A DNA stretch of 60,498 nt from Chara braunii. Its lineage: Eukaryota; Streptophyta; Charophyceae; Charales; Characeae. Numbering within the stretch: position 1 is the stretch's first letter; every line of letters starts with the position of its first letter. The stretch covers positions 940,627-1,001,124 of the forward strand of contig BFEA01000121.1 of NCBI GenBank assembly GCA_003427395.1, given 5' to 3'. The notes below the pieces were generated by a model, which did no database searches, was not told the DNA's origin, and was given only the letters and a program-made list of their open reading frames with translations. Position numbers and translations under genes: made by a program. This document shows, piece after piece, positions 44,115 to 53,999 of this stretch.

Positions 44115-45221
44115 TCATTTCTCCACGAACCCAGTCACATCACGTCCATCGAAGAAAAGTGCCTCCAGACCTAGGTTGACGTCGTAGTAGGGGACTCGTC
44201 GGTCGTCGTATCGGCGAAAATAGGGTCCTTCCATTGGCCCATCGATTACCGGGTCGTACGACTTGTACCACGAGGGATCTGGCTCCTTTATCCGTGCCCG
44301 GGGTCTTGGCGGTCCCCAGGGGTCTTCCCCGTAGCGGCCCTGCTCATGCGGCCAATCCGTCTCCCACTGAGCATGGTCCTGCCCCCTAAAGCTTCTCCAG
44401 GCCTCCACCCCGTGACTTCTGCCCGTTATCTCGCTGGGAGCCCATGCGGCATCCGATTCTCTTACGGCCCACCTTTGTGGCCTACTACAAGCCTCCGCTG
44501 GCCTTTCGTCTCTAAGGTCCCTTCTACTTGGTCCCCCTTCCTCTTCCCTCCTGGGGGGCCGGTACCCCACCCTATCTCTTGGAAACTCCAGAGCCTCTCC
44601 CATTCTTGTGTCCGGTAAATCCGCCCACCGAGACTCTATAGGAAGGCCCCTCGAGCCCTCAACCACCCCTTCTCTCGCCGGCATTCGCATTTCCGCGCCA
44701 GCTCTTTGCCCTACTAAGGCCTGCCTCTCACCAGTGACGGCCATCGGGATCCTTTCGACCCATCTCCGTGGCCTGTCGCCGGCCTCTGCTGACCTCCCTT
44801 CTCTTGAGTCCCTTTTGTCCTGACACTCATCTTCCTCCCCCCTAAGTGGTCGATACCCCTGCCTATCTCTAGGAAATTCCTGCGCTTCCCCTATCCTCGC
44901 CTCCGCGTCCATTAGGTCCGCCCACCGGGATTCCACCGGAACGCGTCTTGCAGCTTCGGTGACCCCTTTGTTCACCGGCACCCGCGGCCCCACATCCCTG
45001 TGCACCCGCACTTCCGCGCTAGCTCTTTGCCCCTCCGAGGCCTGTCTTTCTCCCGAGGCCGTTTCCGGACCCTTTTCGGCCCCTCCTAGCAACTCTGCTC
45101 CCTCAGTCATTTCTTCCACCACCCTACTTAGCCTAGATCCCAACTCGGGACTCTTCACTACCCCCCTTCTCTCAGCGACTTCCGGTGGGCAAGAGAGACC
45201 AGTTTCTACTTCACTCTCCAT
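44115..45221 (-). CDS. gag: gag N-terminal ORF of element 3, 368 aa
   Basis: Starts ATG at 45,221, 18 bases after the stop of the preceding Y frame. Very rich in R, E, G and P, probably disordered. Contains a clear internal duplication: residues about 58-164 and 165-260 both begin GERQA-like, pass through ESRWADL, then EFPRDRxGYRP and RRW. The last 100 residues are aromatic and acidic (WETDWPHEQGRYGEDPWGPP, SWYKSYDPVIDGPMEGPYF, DVNLGLEALFFDGRDVTGF) and lead into the capsid after one TGA. That TGA could come from CGA by deamination. The start is supported because element 1 gag also begins MES. Confidence 0.8.
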   Translation of the reverse strand: MESEVETGLSCPPEVAERRGVVKSPELGSRLSRVVEEMTEGAELLGGAEKGPETASGERQASEGQRASAEVRVHRDVGPRVPVNKGVTEAARRVPVESRWADLMDAEARIGEAQEFPRDRQGYRPLRGEEDECQDKRDSREGRSAEAGDRPRRWVERIPMAVTGERQALVGQRAGAEMRMPAREGVVEGSRGLPIESRWADLPDTRMGEALEFPRDRVGYRPPRREEEGGPSRRDLRDERPAEACSRPQRWAVRESDAAWAPSEITGRSHGVEAWRSFRGQDHAQWETDWPHEQGRYGEDPWGPPRPRARIKEPDPSWYKSYDPVIDGPMEGPYFRRYDDRRVPYYDVNLGLEALFFDGRDVTGFVEK

Positions 45222-45239
45222 GCGCCCTATCGATAACTT

Positions 45240-45954
45240 CTAGTTGTCTCCCTCACTATCATCTGTTTTATCTTCCGAGTCTTCTTCTTCTTCCGAACCC
45301 CCCTTCTCCTCACTAGATTCCTCGCTAGCACTCTCTCCCCCCGACTCTTCGCTGGTCACAGTCCACCAAGAGCCTCGTAGTCTCTTCTCCTCTCTCGCGG
45401 CCAACGCAAGATTGGCGATCTCCAGCTCCGAGATGCCCCTAATCCCTTCCTGCGCACACCTCCTAATCAAGTCCCTGTCCACCTCACCAGCTTGTCCGGA
45501 GAACAGGGGCTTGATGAACTCTCCAACGCGTGCCCACCACTCGAAGTCGGTGTCCTCCCTTGATTCTCAGCACTGGGTGAATAATTTGTGTCCCCGACCT
45601 CCCTCGGTATTCTACCTTATCAATCAGGCTCCCCCCGACAACGCTTCCTCTCAACCTTCTCAACCGGTCTAGGGCCCTCCGGGCGATGCCTAGGGGGTCC
45701 TTCCCCTCTGCTAGTTCCGTCACAAAGATTAGTCGGTCGTCGGGGGACAAAAAGATCTTTGCCTTTTTAGTGCAGCTGCCTCCCTCGGACGCCACTAAGA
45801 ACCTGACCACCGTCTCTTGCCCGTAGATTTCGAAGAACTCGGTAGATACCACTCCTTCTCCTCTAACCCTAGGGAGGGTTACTCCATACCTCTCTCCCGT
45901 TTTCCAACCTCTATCCAAGGTACCATAAGGGTACCCCCGGTCATATCTAATCAT
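45240..45954 (-). pseudogene. family Y module with acidic tail, next to gag (frameshifted)
   Basis: ATG at 45,954, seven bases after the preceding Z stop. Reads MIRYDRGYPYGT, then YGVTLPRVRGEG, the Y core TVVRFLVASEGGSCTKKAKI followed by FLSPDD, and ARRALDRLRRLRG. After a frameshift near 45,520 it continues EFIKPLFSGQAGEVDRDLIR, then GISELEIANLALAAREE, and ends in a tail of S, E and D only (45,370-45,242). The acidic tail is shared with the Y copies at 6.7 and 29.7 kb. Function unknown. Confidence 0.65.
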
Positions 45955-45961
45955 AGGGTCT

Positions 45962-46627
45962 TCACCTCATGCCGGCCAACCTTGCGGCGGCCTCGACTAG
46001 CGAGTCCTCGCACCTGGCGCGACCAGTCTTTTCGTCCTCTCGCAGAGTTTGGCGCAAAGCCTCTTCGGACTCTCCTGACCTATCCCACAATCGGGTCTCC
46101 ACAAGGTGCGTCCTAGATGTCAGCGGGGTTCCTAGATACCTAGAGTCTCCTTCGAATCTTCTCTCTACCTCTAGCAAAGGTTCCCTCCAAGCCCTTGAGG
46201 ATCTTACTCCACTTACGTCTCTAATGTGGACCGAAAAGTTGGCTAGTGTGGTCCAGCTCCTTCTTTTCCACAAGGCCAGGCGTCGGACCTCTACTAGAAA
46301 CTCCTTCTCGGCGTGGACCACTCGGTCCTCCCCAATTCCGGGTTAAGCTCCGCACTTCCCTCGACCCTAACTTTGCTACCGTCCTCGTAGGTCTCCAATT
46401 CCCAACGAATCTTATTGGAGACGAACGAAGCTCTCATCCCCTCACCGCGCGAAAAGATTTATCGTGACCTCGTCGAGGATAGCGATTGTCGTTGTCTCCA
46501 GTAGCTTGATCCTAGCTAAGGACCCAGGCCTAGCCCTCTTTTCTTCCTCCCAGCACAGAGTGAGGATCCGGTGAACTTCTCTTACTCTATCCAACCCCAC
46601 AAGCTCCTCAAGGTTCGGCTCGCTCAT
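45962..46627 (-). pseudogene. family Z module of element 3 (frameshifted)
   Basis: ATG at 46,627 (MSEPNLEELVGLDRVREVHR). The first 55 residues are charged and helical. The frame breaks near 46,450 and resumes; the later part reads EFLVEVRRLALWKRRSWTTL, SSRAWREPLLEVERRFEG and CEDSLVEAAARLAGMR, stopping at 45,962. Overall layout matches 4,559-3,822 in element 1. No known domain. Confidence 0.5.
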
Positions 46628-46640
46628 CCCCTAACTTCCG

Positions 46641-47341
46641 TCAACGACACGCAATTGCTATCCGAATCAAATCTGAGGGGTCCAATCCCGCTAGCTCCCC
46701 CTCGCAGATCTTACCCAAGTATCTCCACGATATCTTAGATTCCCTTGCGTGTCGACCCCACCCTTCAAAGGCGTAACCCAGGTCCTCTAGAGTCGACCAA
46801 TCGTCTCTATAGGGATTCCGAATACACCAAGTTAACAAGGTATGGAGGTCCGACCCCGTGAACTGGAACTGGCTTAGGATAGAAATCTTTCTTTCTACCG
46901 CCTTCTTAACAGCCTAAGAGGGGTAGACCCGTTAAAAAATGAAACGGGGGACCTCCACCGGCTCACTGGAGGCGAACCGCGGTATTTCTTCCCATCCCCC
47001 GTAGGTCACTTCATATTCCTCGTTGCACCCTTCGCGAGGCCTTAACTCTTCTACTAAATCTTCTAGTCGGCTCCTCACGGCTCGCGCATCCCAGAGAGGG
47101 TCCTGCCCAATCCGCAAGCCTTTAAAAGGAATATTCGGGCCTCTCCAACTACGACCCTCCCCTCGCGACTCACCGCAAATCGTATGAAAGCCTTACCGCG
47201 TCGGATTTTCCCTTCTTCTCGCAGGAGGGTCTTAGTAGGCTCAGTCAATTTGGCCCTAGGTAGAGTGACACTGACTACCTCGCCGGTATCCTCTATGAGT
47301 TCTATTGACGCCCAGAGAGTTCTCGGGATCCCCCTTATCAT
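46641..47341 (-). pseudogene. family Y module (frameshift and two stops)
   Basis: ATG at 47,341 overlaps the stop of the preceding Y frame as ATGA. Reads MIRGIPRTLWASIEL, VVSVTLPRAKL, core AFIRFAVSREGRVVVGEARI followed by FL. After a shift near 47,100 it reads RIGQDPLWDARAVRSRLEDL, EPVEVPRFIF, stop, then a second stop, and in the same frame AVERKISILSQFQFTGSDLH and TLLTWCIRNPYRDDW. All Y blocks are present in order. Function unknown. Confidence 0.65.
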
Positions 47342-48025
47342 CGACCCTCGAAACCCCGTCGGTTAGCCACCTGCTCTTCCCCCAAGAGGCGGGCGTACAG
47401 AACGTCCGCGATGAGCGATCGGAGTCCCTCAAACTCTCTCAACCTCCCGAATATGGCGGACAGCTCACTCCTTGGGGGAACCCCCGCGTCCACGAGGCGC
47501 TCTAAGCACTGCCACTACTCTCTCCTCCGGGTCTCTTAGGAACGAACTGGCCACAAACTGGGGTAGGTTAGCGTGAAGGACCCCAGACGCGCGAGGGATC
47601 TCTCCAGAGTCTCCAGGCTTCGTGAAGGACACTAGTGACCACGACTCAAAAGTTCCTTCCGCGTAGTCAGCTAACACTAGGTTGTTTGGCAACAGCCTCG
47701 CGGATTCTCGGTACTCAAAATGCGTTAGTTGCCCGGTTACCAAGCCCCTCCAAACTTCGGTCCACACCTCGTCGTTGAGAAAAATTGTAGCCCGAATCTC
47801 CAGGAAGCGACCAAGGTCGAGCGGGCCTCCTCTTTCCACACCTTCCTTCCAAGTAAGTCTCCGAGCTCGAACCCACACGTAGACCCCTTCTCCGATCACT
47901 CCCCCTTTCTCCACGCTCATCCAGTAAGGGGTCACTCGAGGGTCTCCCGGAATCAAGACTTTACCCGCGTCACTAGCCTCTATCGACTCTACTGCTCCAT
48001 TCTCATTGAGCACGAATCTCACCAT
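47338..48025 (-). pseudogene. family Y module (one frameshift near the C-terminus)
   Basis: ATG at 48,025, four bases after the stop of the intact Y ORF. 186 codons are open: MVRFVLNENGAVESIEAS, GVYVWVRARRLTWKEG, LEIRATIFLNDEVWTEVWRG, LHANLPQFVASSFL. A frameshift near 47,470 leads to ELSAIFGRLREFEGLRSLIA and DVLYARLLGEEQV, ending in a TGA (47,338-47,340) that overlaps the next ATG. In Y terms: WxR core, ATIFLxxExW, PxFV, then the C-terminal helices. Confidence 0.7.
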
Positions 48026-48029
48026 CTAC

Positions 48030-48755
48030 CTATACTGCTTTGAAAACCCACTGATGGTATCTCTCTTGAGAGAGAGTGAAGGGTTTTTCTAGAGACCCCA
48101 ATCTCCTAAAAACGCCCCAAAGCTTCCTGCGTGGAGGGACACCCCGATCGATGCATTGCATATACAGTGTCCACAGGGCCCCGAAGGATAATCCCATATT
48201 CCTTCCCCTCTCTAGAAGCCTTTCTATCTTCCCTTCGTCAGTCCCTCGGAACAGGAAAGACGGCACCCTCACAGTTAACAGATAGCACGCCCTCAGAAGC
48301 TCTTTCCCTCCCGCGAACCTCTGCCTCTCGATAACTGTAAAGGCAAATCTCTCCTGAACCGTACTTACCCATTCTTCTCTTACTTCCCTAGCTTCTTGTA
48401 ACAATCTATCCAGCCCACCCCCTTGTCCCAAGACCAGGGGCATTATGACCTTCGCCCAAGCTTCGGGGGCCACGAAGATAACTGCGGTCACCTTGAGACA
48501 CTTCTCAATTCCTCGGCCCTCAACTTTCTCGGACTCTATCCACACGAACTCCCCGCTCATGGTGGCCTTACCCCCTTCTATCCTTTCCCAATCGGGAACC
48601 TTTCTATTGCTAGGGATTAATCTAAGAGTCTCCCTGCCTTCCAAGGGGGACTCGACAAACCGCCCCTGTTCCCTATCGTGGAACACCATACATTTAAAAC
48701 ATTCGTTGAGGTACTCCGAAGACCCTTTGGTAACCGTAATCTCTCCCGCCCTCAT
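48030..48755 (-). CDS. family Y protein, intact 241-aa ORF
   Basis: The best-preserved member, no internal stop. Starts ATG (MRAGEITVTKGSSEYLNECF). Blocks: GEFVWIESEKVEGRG (about residue 68), VTAVIFVAPEAWAKVIMPLV then LGQGGG (about 90-113), a helical EAREVREEWVSTV, FAFTVIERQRF, VRVPSFLFRGTDEGKIERLL (about 166-186), then MGLSFGALWTLYMQCIDRGV. The alternation suggests a small alpha/beta fold with C-terminal helices. No catalytic triad, zinc site, signal peptide or strong membrane segment. It lies between two other Y ORFs; its stop is four bases before the next ATG. I do not recognise the family. Open alternatives: an element-specific structural or accessory protein, or a captured and amplified host domain. 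Confidence 0.75.
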   Translation of the reverse strand: MRAGEITVTKGSSEYLNECFKCMVFHDREQGRFVESPLEGRETLRLIPSNRKVPDWERIEGGKATMSGEFVWIESEKVEGRGIEKCLKVTAVIFVAPEAWAKVIMPLVLGQGGGLDRLLQEAREVREEWVSTVQERFAFTVIERQRFAGGKELLRACYLLTVRVPSFLFRGTDEGKIERLLERGRNMGLSFGALWTLYMQCIDRGVPPRRKLWGVFRRLGSLEKPFTLSQERYHQWVFKAV

Positions 48756-49437
48756 GGTCCCGAGCCGATTCCCTAAAGATCCCCGCGCGGATCCGACAGG
48801 CTTTGATCCCGTAAGGCACAGGGTTATCCACGCAGTAGGTGTAGTACCAGTGGAGCAACCTAACGGAGAGCTGCCACCCCCTCTCTCGCACTATGGACTT
48901 CACAACCCTCTCGTACCGCTCCTCCTTCCCGCTCACCCTTCGGAAAACGAACGACGGGAATATGGCCCTGATGCACCCTGTGGCGCGAGGGTATTCCTCG
49001 TCTCGCGCACAAGTTACCCTTACCTCAACTGGTGGGCAATGTCTAAGGGGCTCCGCCTAAAAAATCTGTCTCAAAATCAGACCCGCTCGTGCCTCCCAAT
49101 GATCCGCACGGTACCAACCTAGGACCAAGTGAGTGACGTAATCGACCCAAGCCTCCTTACTCAAATAGACAGTTCCCTCTGCCTGGACCACCGTTCGTCT
49201 GGGTCTCTTCCCGTTCTGGGGCCTATTTCGGGACCACCTGTCCCCTTCCCAAGTTCCTACCGCGAAACGAGCCCAAAGAAAAACCCCTCGTTCTAGCTCT
49301 AACCCCCTCTCGTGGCCGGCTAGATACCTCTCCGTGTCGTGGTCTAAGGGGACACTAAAGCACTCCCTGTCTTTGCTTACATCCGCTTTCTCTATTCGAA
49401 CCCCTTCTTCTTTAGTACCCTCTATGATCCTAACCAT
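48694..49437 (-). pseudogene. family Y module, one in-frame TAG
   Basis: Full-length copy. ATG at 49,437 overlaps the X stop (ATGGTTAG). Reads MVRIIEGTKEEGVRIEK, GVFLWARFAVGTWEGD, VVQAEGTVYLSKEAWVDYVT, HLVLGWY, then a TAG at 49,057-49,059. The same frame then has VEVRVTCARDEEYP, GCIRAIFPSFVFRRVSGKEE, and RGWQLSVRLLHWYYTYCVDN. All blocks align with the intact copy. Its end overlaps the start of that copy by about 60 bases. Confidence 0.72.
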
Positions 49438-49778
49438 CCCCTTGGACTATCTCCTCTATGATTTGAACTAGTGCTCTCCACTTGTCCGACCTGTCCAAGA
49501 AGGCTTCCGGAATAGTGGGAACAAGTCTACCCCCTCGGGAATACGTCCTACACCCCAACGAGTAGAAGTAGTTAATCTCGTAAGCCCCCAGCAGTTGCCT
49601 TTTGAGCTGTGCGTGACCGACAGCTTCCTCCCAACTATCCAAAAACACCTTCTTCCACGTACAGGGCTATGTCGAAGTGGCCAGTCCACCAGTAGAAAGT
49701 ATAGCACCACACATCTACCCCACCTCGATCACCCACACTAATTCCCGCAGGTTCAAACTCTAGAGCCCTCAAACTCAT
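49430..49778 (-). pseudogene. family X module, second copy in element 3 (frameshift)
   Basis: ATG at 49,778 (MSLRALEFEPAGISVGDRGG), then VDVWCYTFYWWTGHFDIALY and VEEG. A one-base shift at GTTTTTGG leads to FLDSWEEAVGHAQLKRQLLG, YEINYFYSLGCRTYSRGGRL, VPTIPEAFLDRSDKW and ends IVQGDG at 49,430. The stop overlaps the ATG of the next Y. It is a tandem duplicate of the preceding copy. Confidence 0.68.
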
Positions 49779-49826
49779 GGATTTACCGCTCTCACTACCC
49801 TTTCCACGATCCCTATTAGCACTTTC

Positions 49827-50133
49827 TAGTCGTCCGATCCGTCGAGATAAGCGTCCGGAATTACCGACGCCGGACGACCACCCCTTGGGTAGGTTCGGTA
49901 TCCTAGAGAGTAAAAATACTTGTACCCGTAACCCCTCAATTCCTCCCTCGAACCGCGAGAGTGGCCTATCGCCTCCTCCCACCCAAGAGGAAATTTTCTC
50001 CTCGATCCAACCCTTCCTCGACGTAGACACCCACATCAAAATCACCCGTCCATAGTCGGAAAGAGTAACACCACACGTCAACACCGCCGTACGTACATAC
50101 GCTAATCCATTTCGGAATGGCTTCTAAACTCAT
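49827..50133 (-). pseudogene. family X module, first copy in element 3 (frameshift)
   Basis: ATG at 50,133 (MSLEAIPKWISVCTYGGVDV), then WCYSFRLWTGDFDVGVYVEE. After a frameshift near FLLG it reads WEEAIGHSRGSREELRGYGY, KYFYSLGYRTYPRGGRPASV and IPDAYLDGSDD, ending TAG at 49,827. Together with the next copy it shows a conserved MSL start and GGVDVWCY core. Confidence 0.68.
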
Positions 50134-50644
50134 GCAATATAATCAAAAGAAAGACTCTCTAAGTTCCTACTCCCTCCTGGCCACTCGAGAGACCACCTCT
50201 AACCTGCAAGGAGAAGAAGTCTGTGAGCTCAGAAGGATCAAACAGACCAGAGAAGGAACGCCGTCTCACTCGGCTACCTTCCTGTCCTCCCCTCCTCCCC
50301 ACTCTCAGCCTAGAGACTAGCCGCGGACACGGGTTATCCCCGAGGAAGGGTAGCACCCCCCTCCCCGGAGTCGGACCGAAGTCACACACCCGGGTCCTAT
50401 GTCCCCCACTAAACCGACCTCTAGTCCTAAGTTAGCCTATCCGGCACCACGCCTCTACTCGGCCCACCTCAGGCGTGGAATTACCCGGGTCCCAGGACAA
50501 GATCCACCTATTTATCAGAAATCACTAGCCTATCTACTCCCTCCCCATTCCCCTCGTCGCGAACTCTTCGCACTTCGTTCCCTTCTTCCTTTTCCGCCTC
50601 CCGCTGCCTCTTTTCGCTTTTGGAATCACTGGAAAATCGGGAAG
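50134..50644. other. leader-side spacer, no convincing gene
   Basis: Contains open frames on both strands (for example 50,159-50,389 on the minus strand, arginine-rich) without similarity to X, Y or Z. Confidence 0.4.
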
Positions 50645-51271
50645 TCAGAAAAAATGGGGTGGGATAAGAGGAGCCTTAGGAAGAGTCTCTCTGGTTGAGT
50701 TGACAAGCATACGTACCTTGTGTCTCCAGTACTCGTTATCATAATCCCAGTAGTCCCCCAGGTCCGAGTCCGAGAAATCGGCTAGACACCGGTCCACCCA
50801 GGATTCGGCCTCCGATCCCTCGTCGAAGGGCCCCCAAGTACCCCCTTCTTCTCTAATGCCCTCGCTAGCAAAGGTAGGTGTGTCTCTCTCTCTCCCTTGC
50901 CCCGGCACTCGCAGCACCACTCTCCTCACCCCCAAGTCCCGAACCGGTCCCGTTTGAGTATCCCGCCCCCTTGCAAGAGTTGGTCCCGTCGCCAGCCCTT
51001 GCGGGTCGAGAACCGAAGCCCCTAACCCCTCTCTAGACACCCTCTCTCGTGCGGGACTTTGCCCCCGGGTAGGTTCCCTCCACAACCCGTGGGGATCAAG
51101 AATATTTGGCGACCCCCTTGGGTCCCAAATAGACAGCGCCCCCGAACCCTCTCGGACCCCTCTCTCCTCTCTCCCCCTCGCCCTCTCTCTCTCTTCCCCT
51201 CGAGCAGACCCCCTCACACTATTTTCCCAGACTGTTTTTCTTCCCGCCCTTTCGTTATACTTCACCCTCAT
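50645..51271 (-). CDS. 208-aa ORF at the head of the pre-gag region
   Basis: First sizeable open frame after the leader. It has an R/E/G-rich low-complexity N-terminal half with repeated DPxGL-type motifs (IWDPRGSPNILDPHGLWREP, SVLDPQGLATGPT). The last third is acidic and aromatic (WVDRCLADFSDSDLGDYWDY). Composition resembles the gag N-terminus and the acidic Y tails. Function unknown; whether it is translated cannot be told. Confidence 0.45.
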   Translation of the reverse strand: MRVKYNERAGRKTVWENSVRGSARGEERERARGREERGVREGSGALSIWDPRGSPNILDPHGLWREPTRGQSPARERVSREGLGASVLDPQGLATGPTLARGRDTQTGPVRDLGVRRVVLRVPGQGRERDTPTFASEGIREEGGTWGPFDEGSEAESWVDRCLADFSDSDLGDYWDYDNEYWRHKVRMLVNSTRETLPKAPLIPPHFF

Positions 51272-51729
51272 CCAGCCCCCTCAAGCAAACTGTGCATCCC
51301 CTTAGTTTTTAATTTTTTTTTAAATAAACACTCGCGAAAATCAATCGCACAAAAAAAGGAACTAACTTGTTTACCCTTCGAAGGCCGCGAGCGGGAGCCG
51401 AGATCGCAAGCGGGTCGGAGCGGACCTGCAAAAACCCAAGGAGACAAGCCCAACACCCCAAGTCCCCCGCACCCAAAAAAACAACGACAAGCCCCAAATA
51501 AAACCCTTGCTGATGCCGCTTGAGAAGAATCGTGATCACCGTGTAGAAAAAGCAGAACCTGGTGAAGAAATCAGATATTCCAATGAAGACTGACTTGAAG
51601 CCGCGTGCTGAAGGACTCGACGCTGAAATTTTGCAGAACACCCCAAACTCTCCCTACCGCTGCCTGTCACAATGGTCCTCCCCTTACACCGAATCCTTTG
51701 AGCCGGCCGCGACCGCGGGAGAAACGCTC
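51272..51729 (-). other. untranslated leader of element 3
   Basis: Between the PBS and the first ORF. No motif recognised apart from short A and T runs near 51,310. Confidence 0.5.
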
Positions 51730-51748
51730 ATCCTCGGCAACGGCGCCA
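51730..51748 (-). promoter_or_regulatory. primer-binding site of element 3 (tRNA-Asp type)
   Basis: Minus strand reads TGGCGCCGTTGCCGAGGAT, three bases inside the LTR end. It matches the complement of the plant tRNA-Asp 3' end at 18 of 19 positions. Confidence 0.88.
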
Positions 51749-51751
51749 CTT

Positions 51752-53938
51752 TGTCGGCCAAAGGGGGGTGTGTCCGCATGGCTTCCCGGTAGAACATCTT
51801 CTTCGGTCACGCGCCCCCTTCCCCGCCAAGCACCTTGACCAGCAGGTATCACTTTTCGCTCGGATGAACCCCCAACTAACGACCCCTACTGCACCTTTCC
51901 CAGTCTGTTCCCGGCCCCGAATCCCACAATCGCTCTCTCACTCTCAGAAGAGGATCCGCAACCAGAGAATCGTCTTGCGCTAGGTCTCGGCTGGGAACAC
52001 CGAACTCGAGCACGGGCACAAAGCCCCAAGGCGACTACTCGGACTTAGCGTGGGGAGGCTTCTGAGTTGGGCCTGCACCCGAGGCGGGCCCCGTACCTCA
52101 AGCGGGTGCACATACCAGCGGCGAGCGCGCGGGCCCAGAACCCAAAAAAAGGGAGGACTTCGAAGCCCGTATTGGTTCGGAACCTCTAGAGATTTTGAAC
52201 GACTTCCGAGCTTCGAACTGGGACACGAGCGGGGGACGGATCCGGAGCTCGAAGGACTTAGTCCGAGTACTCGAATGATATCGGGCTCGGCGTGGATACC
52301 GAGCTTCGACTTTAGCGAAACCACCGCGAATAATGAACTCCGAACTTGGCCAACCAGAGAGTTAAAGTTACAGAACTAGAGAAGAGAGAAGGACGGCGCC
52401 AGAGCATAAGAACAACTCTGCACCGAACTTGGAACTAAGACGCGCGCAGGGTACAATCACAAAATTGAGGTACAATCACAAAATTGAAAGGAAAGAAAAC
52501 TCTATCTGGCCATCCGCGCGGCCCGAACTCGGTGTGGATACTGAATCTAGAGCTTAGTACAAAACCCGAAGAGAAAGAAGGCACGCAGAGTACAAAAAAA
52601 CGAAAAGGCTCTCGATTGCGAACTTGATTTGGTTACCGAATTTTGAGCTTAGTCACCCGCCAAGTACAGATACAGTACTAGAAAGGAAAGAAAACACTTT
52701 TCTGAGCTTGCGCGCGACCGCAGACTGAATTTCAAGCTCGGTCCCCCGCTGGGTGTACATACCGAATTTGAAAGAAAGAAAACCCTTCCGAACGCCTGCG
52801 AGCATGATTTTGAGCTTAGCCACCCTCCGCGTGCAGATACTGAATTGGAAAGGAAAGGGAGACTCTTTCTGAGCATACGAAAGACCTCGAACTTGGTATG
52901 AATCCCGACTTTCGACCTTAGTCACCCAACAAGTACATATACACTTCCCGAGCTTGCGAGCGACCGCGAACCGCACTTCGAACTTGGTCACTCGCCAAGC
53001 ACATATACAAAAAAAAAAAAAAAAAAAAAACTTATAGAGCTTACGAGCGGCCACGAACCGAACTTCGAACTTAGTCACCCACTGAGTATGGATACCGAGC
53101 TCGAAAGAAAGCTCCCTCGACAATGGCGGACATAGTTTCGAACTTAGCCCAACCGCTGAGCACAGATACAGTACTAGAAAGGAGATCGAAACTCTTTGGA
53201 GCATTTGAACGACCGCCAATCTTAGTTAAGGATACTGAGTTTCGAACTTAGCCAAGCGCTGACAGAGAATACAGAATCCCCGACGTCCGCGCCTGAGCCG
53301 CGCAAGCCAGCGCGTAAGGGGGCGGCATACATCGCCTGCAGCCGGCGGCCTTCGGTCCGATCGGTCGGAGTCGGGAAGGAATCTACACACAACATCAGAT
53401 CTCACGAAGTTCTTCAGTTTCAGCCCGTAGCTACCCCCCCTTTCATTGGCCCGATGCACTCAGTTTCCCCCTTTTTCTCTTCCGGTGCAGCCAGCGCGGC
53501 CTTTAACGCCCACGTCTCTCCCTCTCGCTTTCTCCCCTTCTCTCCCCCGCCCCGAGCGCGTGGTCACGGTCGAGCGGCCTTAAAACCAGTCTCACCCACT
53601 AGGACGTTCGCTGAACTTAGTGCGCCCGCTTCTCGTTCGTGAGTCCGCCGAGAGCTCCGACCGCTACCCTCTTGCGCCTCCCCCTCTGCCAAGTCACCGC
53701 CCTCTGGCCGGTCGAAAACTTCCACCGATCAGGCGCTAGAGCCCTAGGTCCTTCGCCGAGCCCGCTGCGGCACTGTGTGCATGGCTAGGGATCAGATTCG
53801 AGCGCGCGTTCTCCTTTCCACCGTCGCTGCCAAGCTCCACCTTCTTCGACGAAGCCAACTCCTCTCTCTCTCCCTCTATCCCCCTCCCTCTCTCTCTCTC
53901 TTCCGGATGCCCCCTGCACCTCCCGCAGCGACTCGGCG

Positions 53939-53999
<61 letters not shown>

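Noticed and set aside
45240-50133. Bacterial contamination as the explanation for operon-like ORF spacing
   Set aside because: The ORFs lie inside an LTR retrotransposon between its PBS and gag, related modules occur in two other elements of the window, and the flanking DNA is typical eukaryotic repeat.
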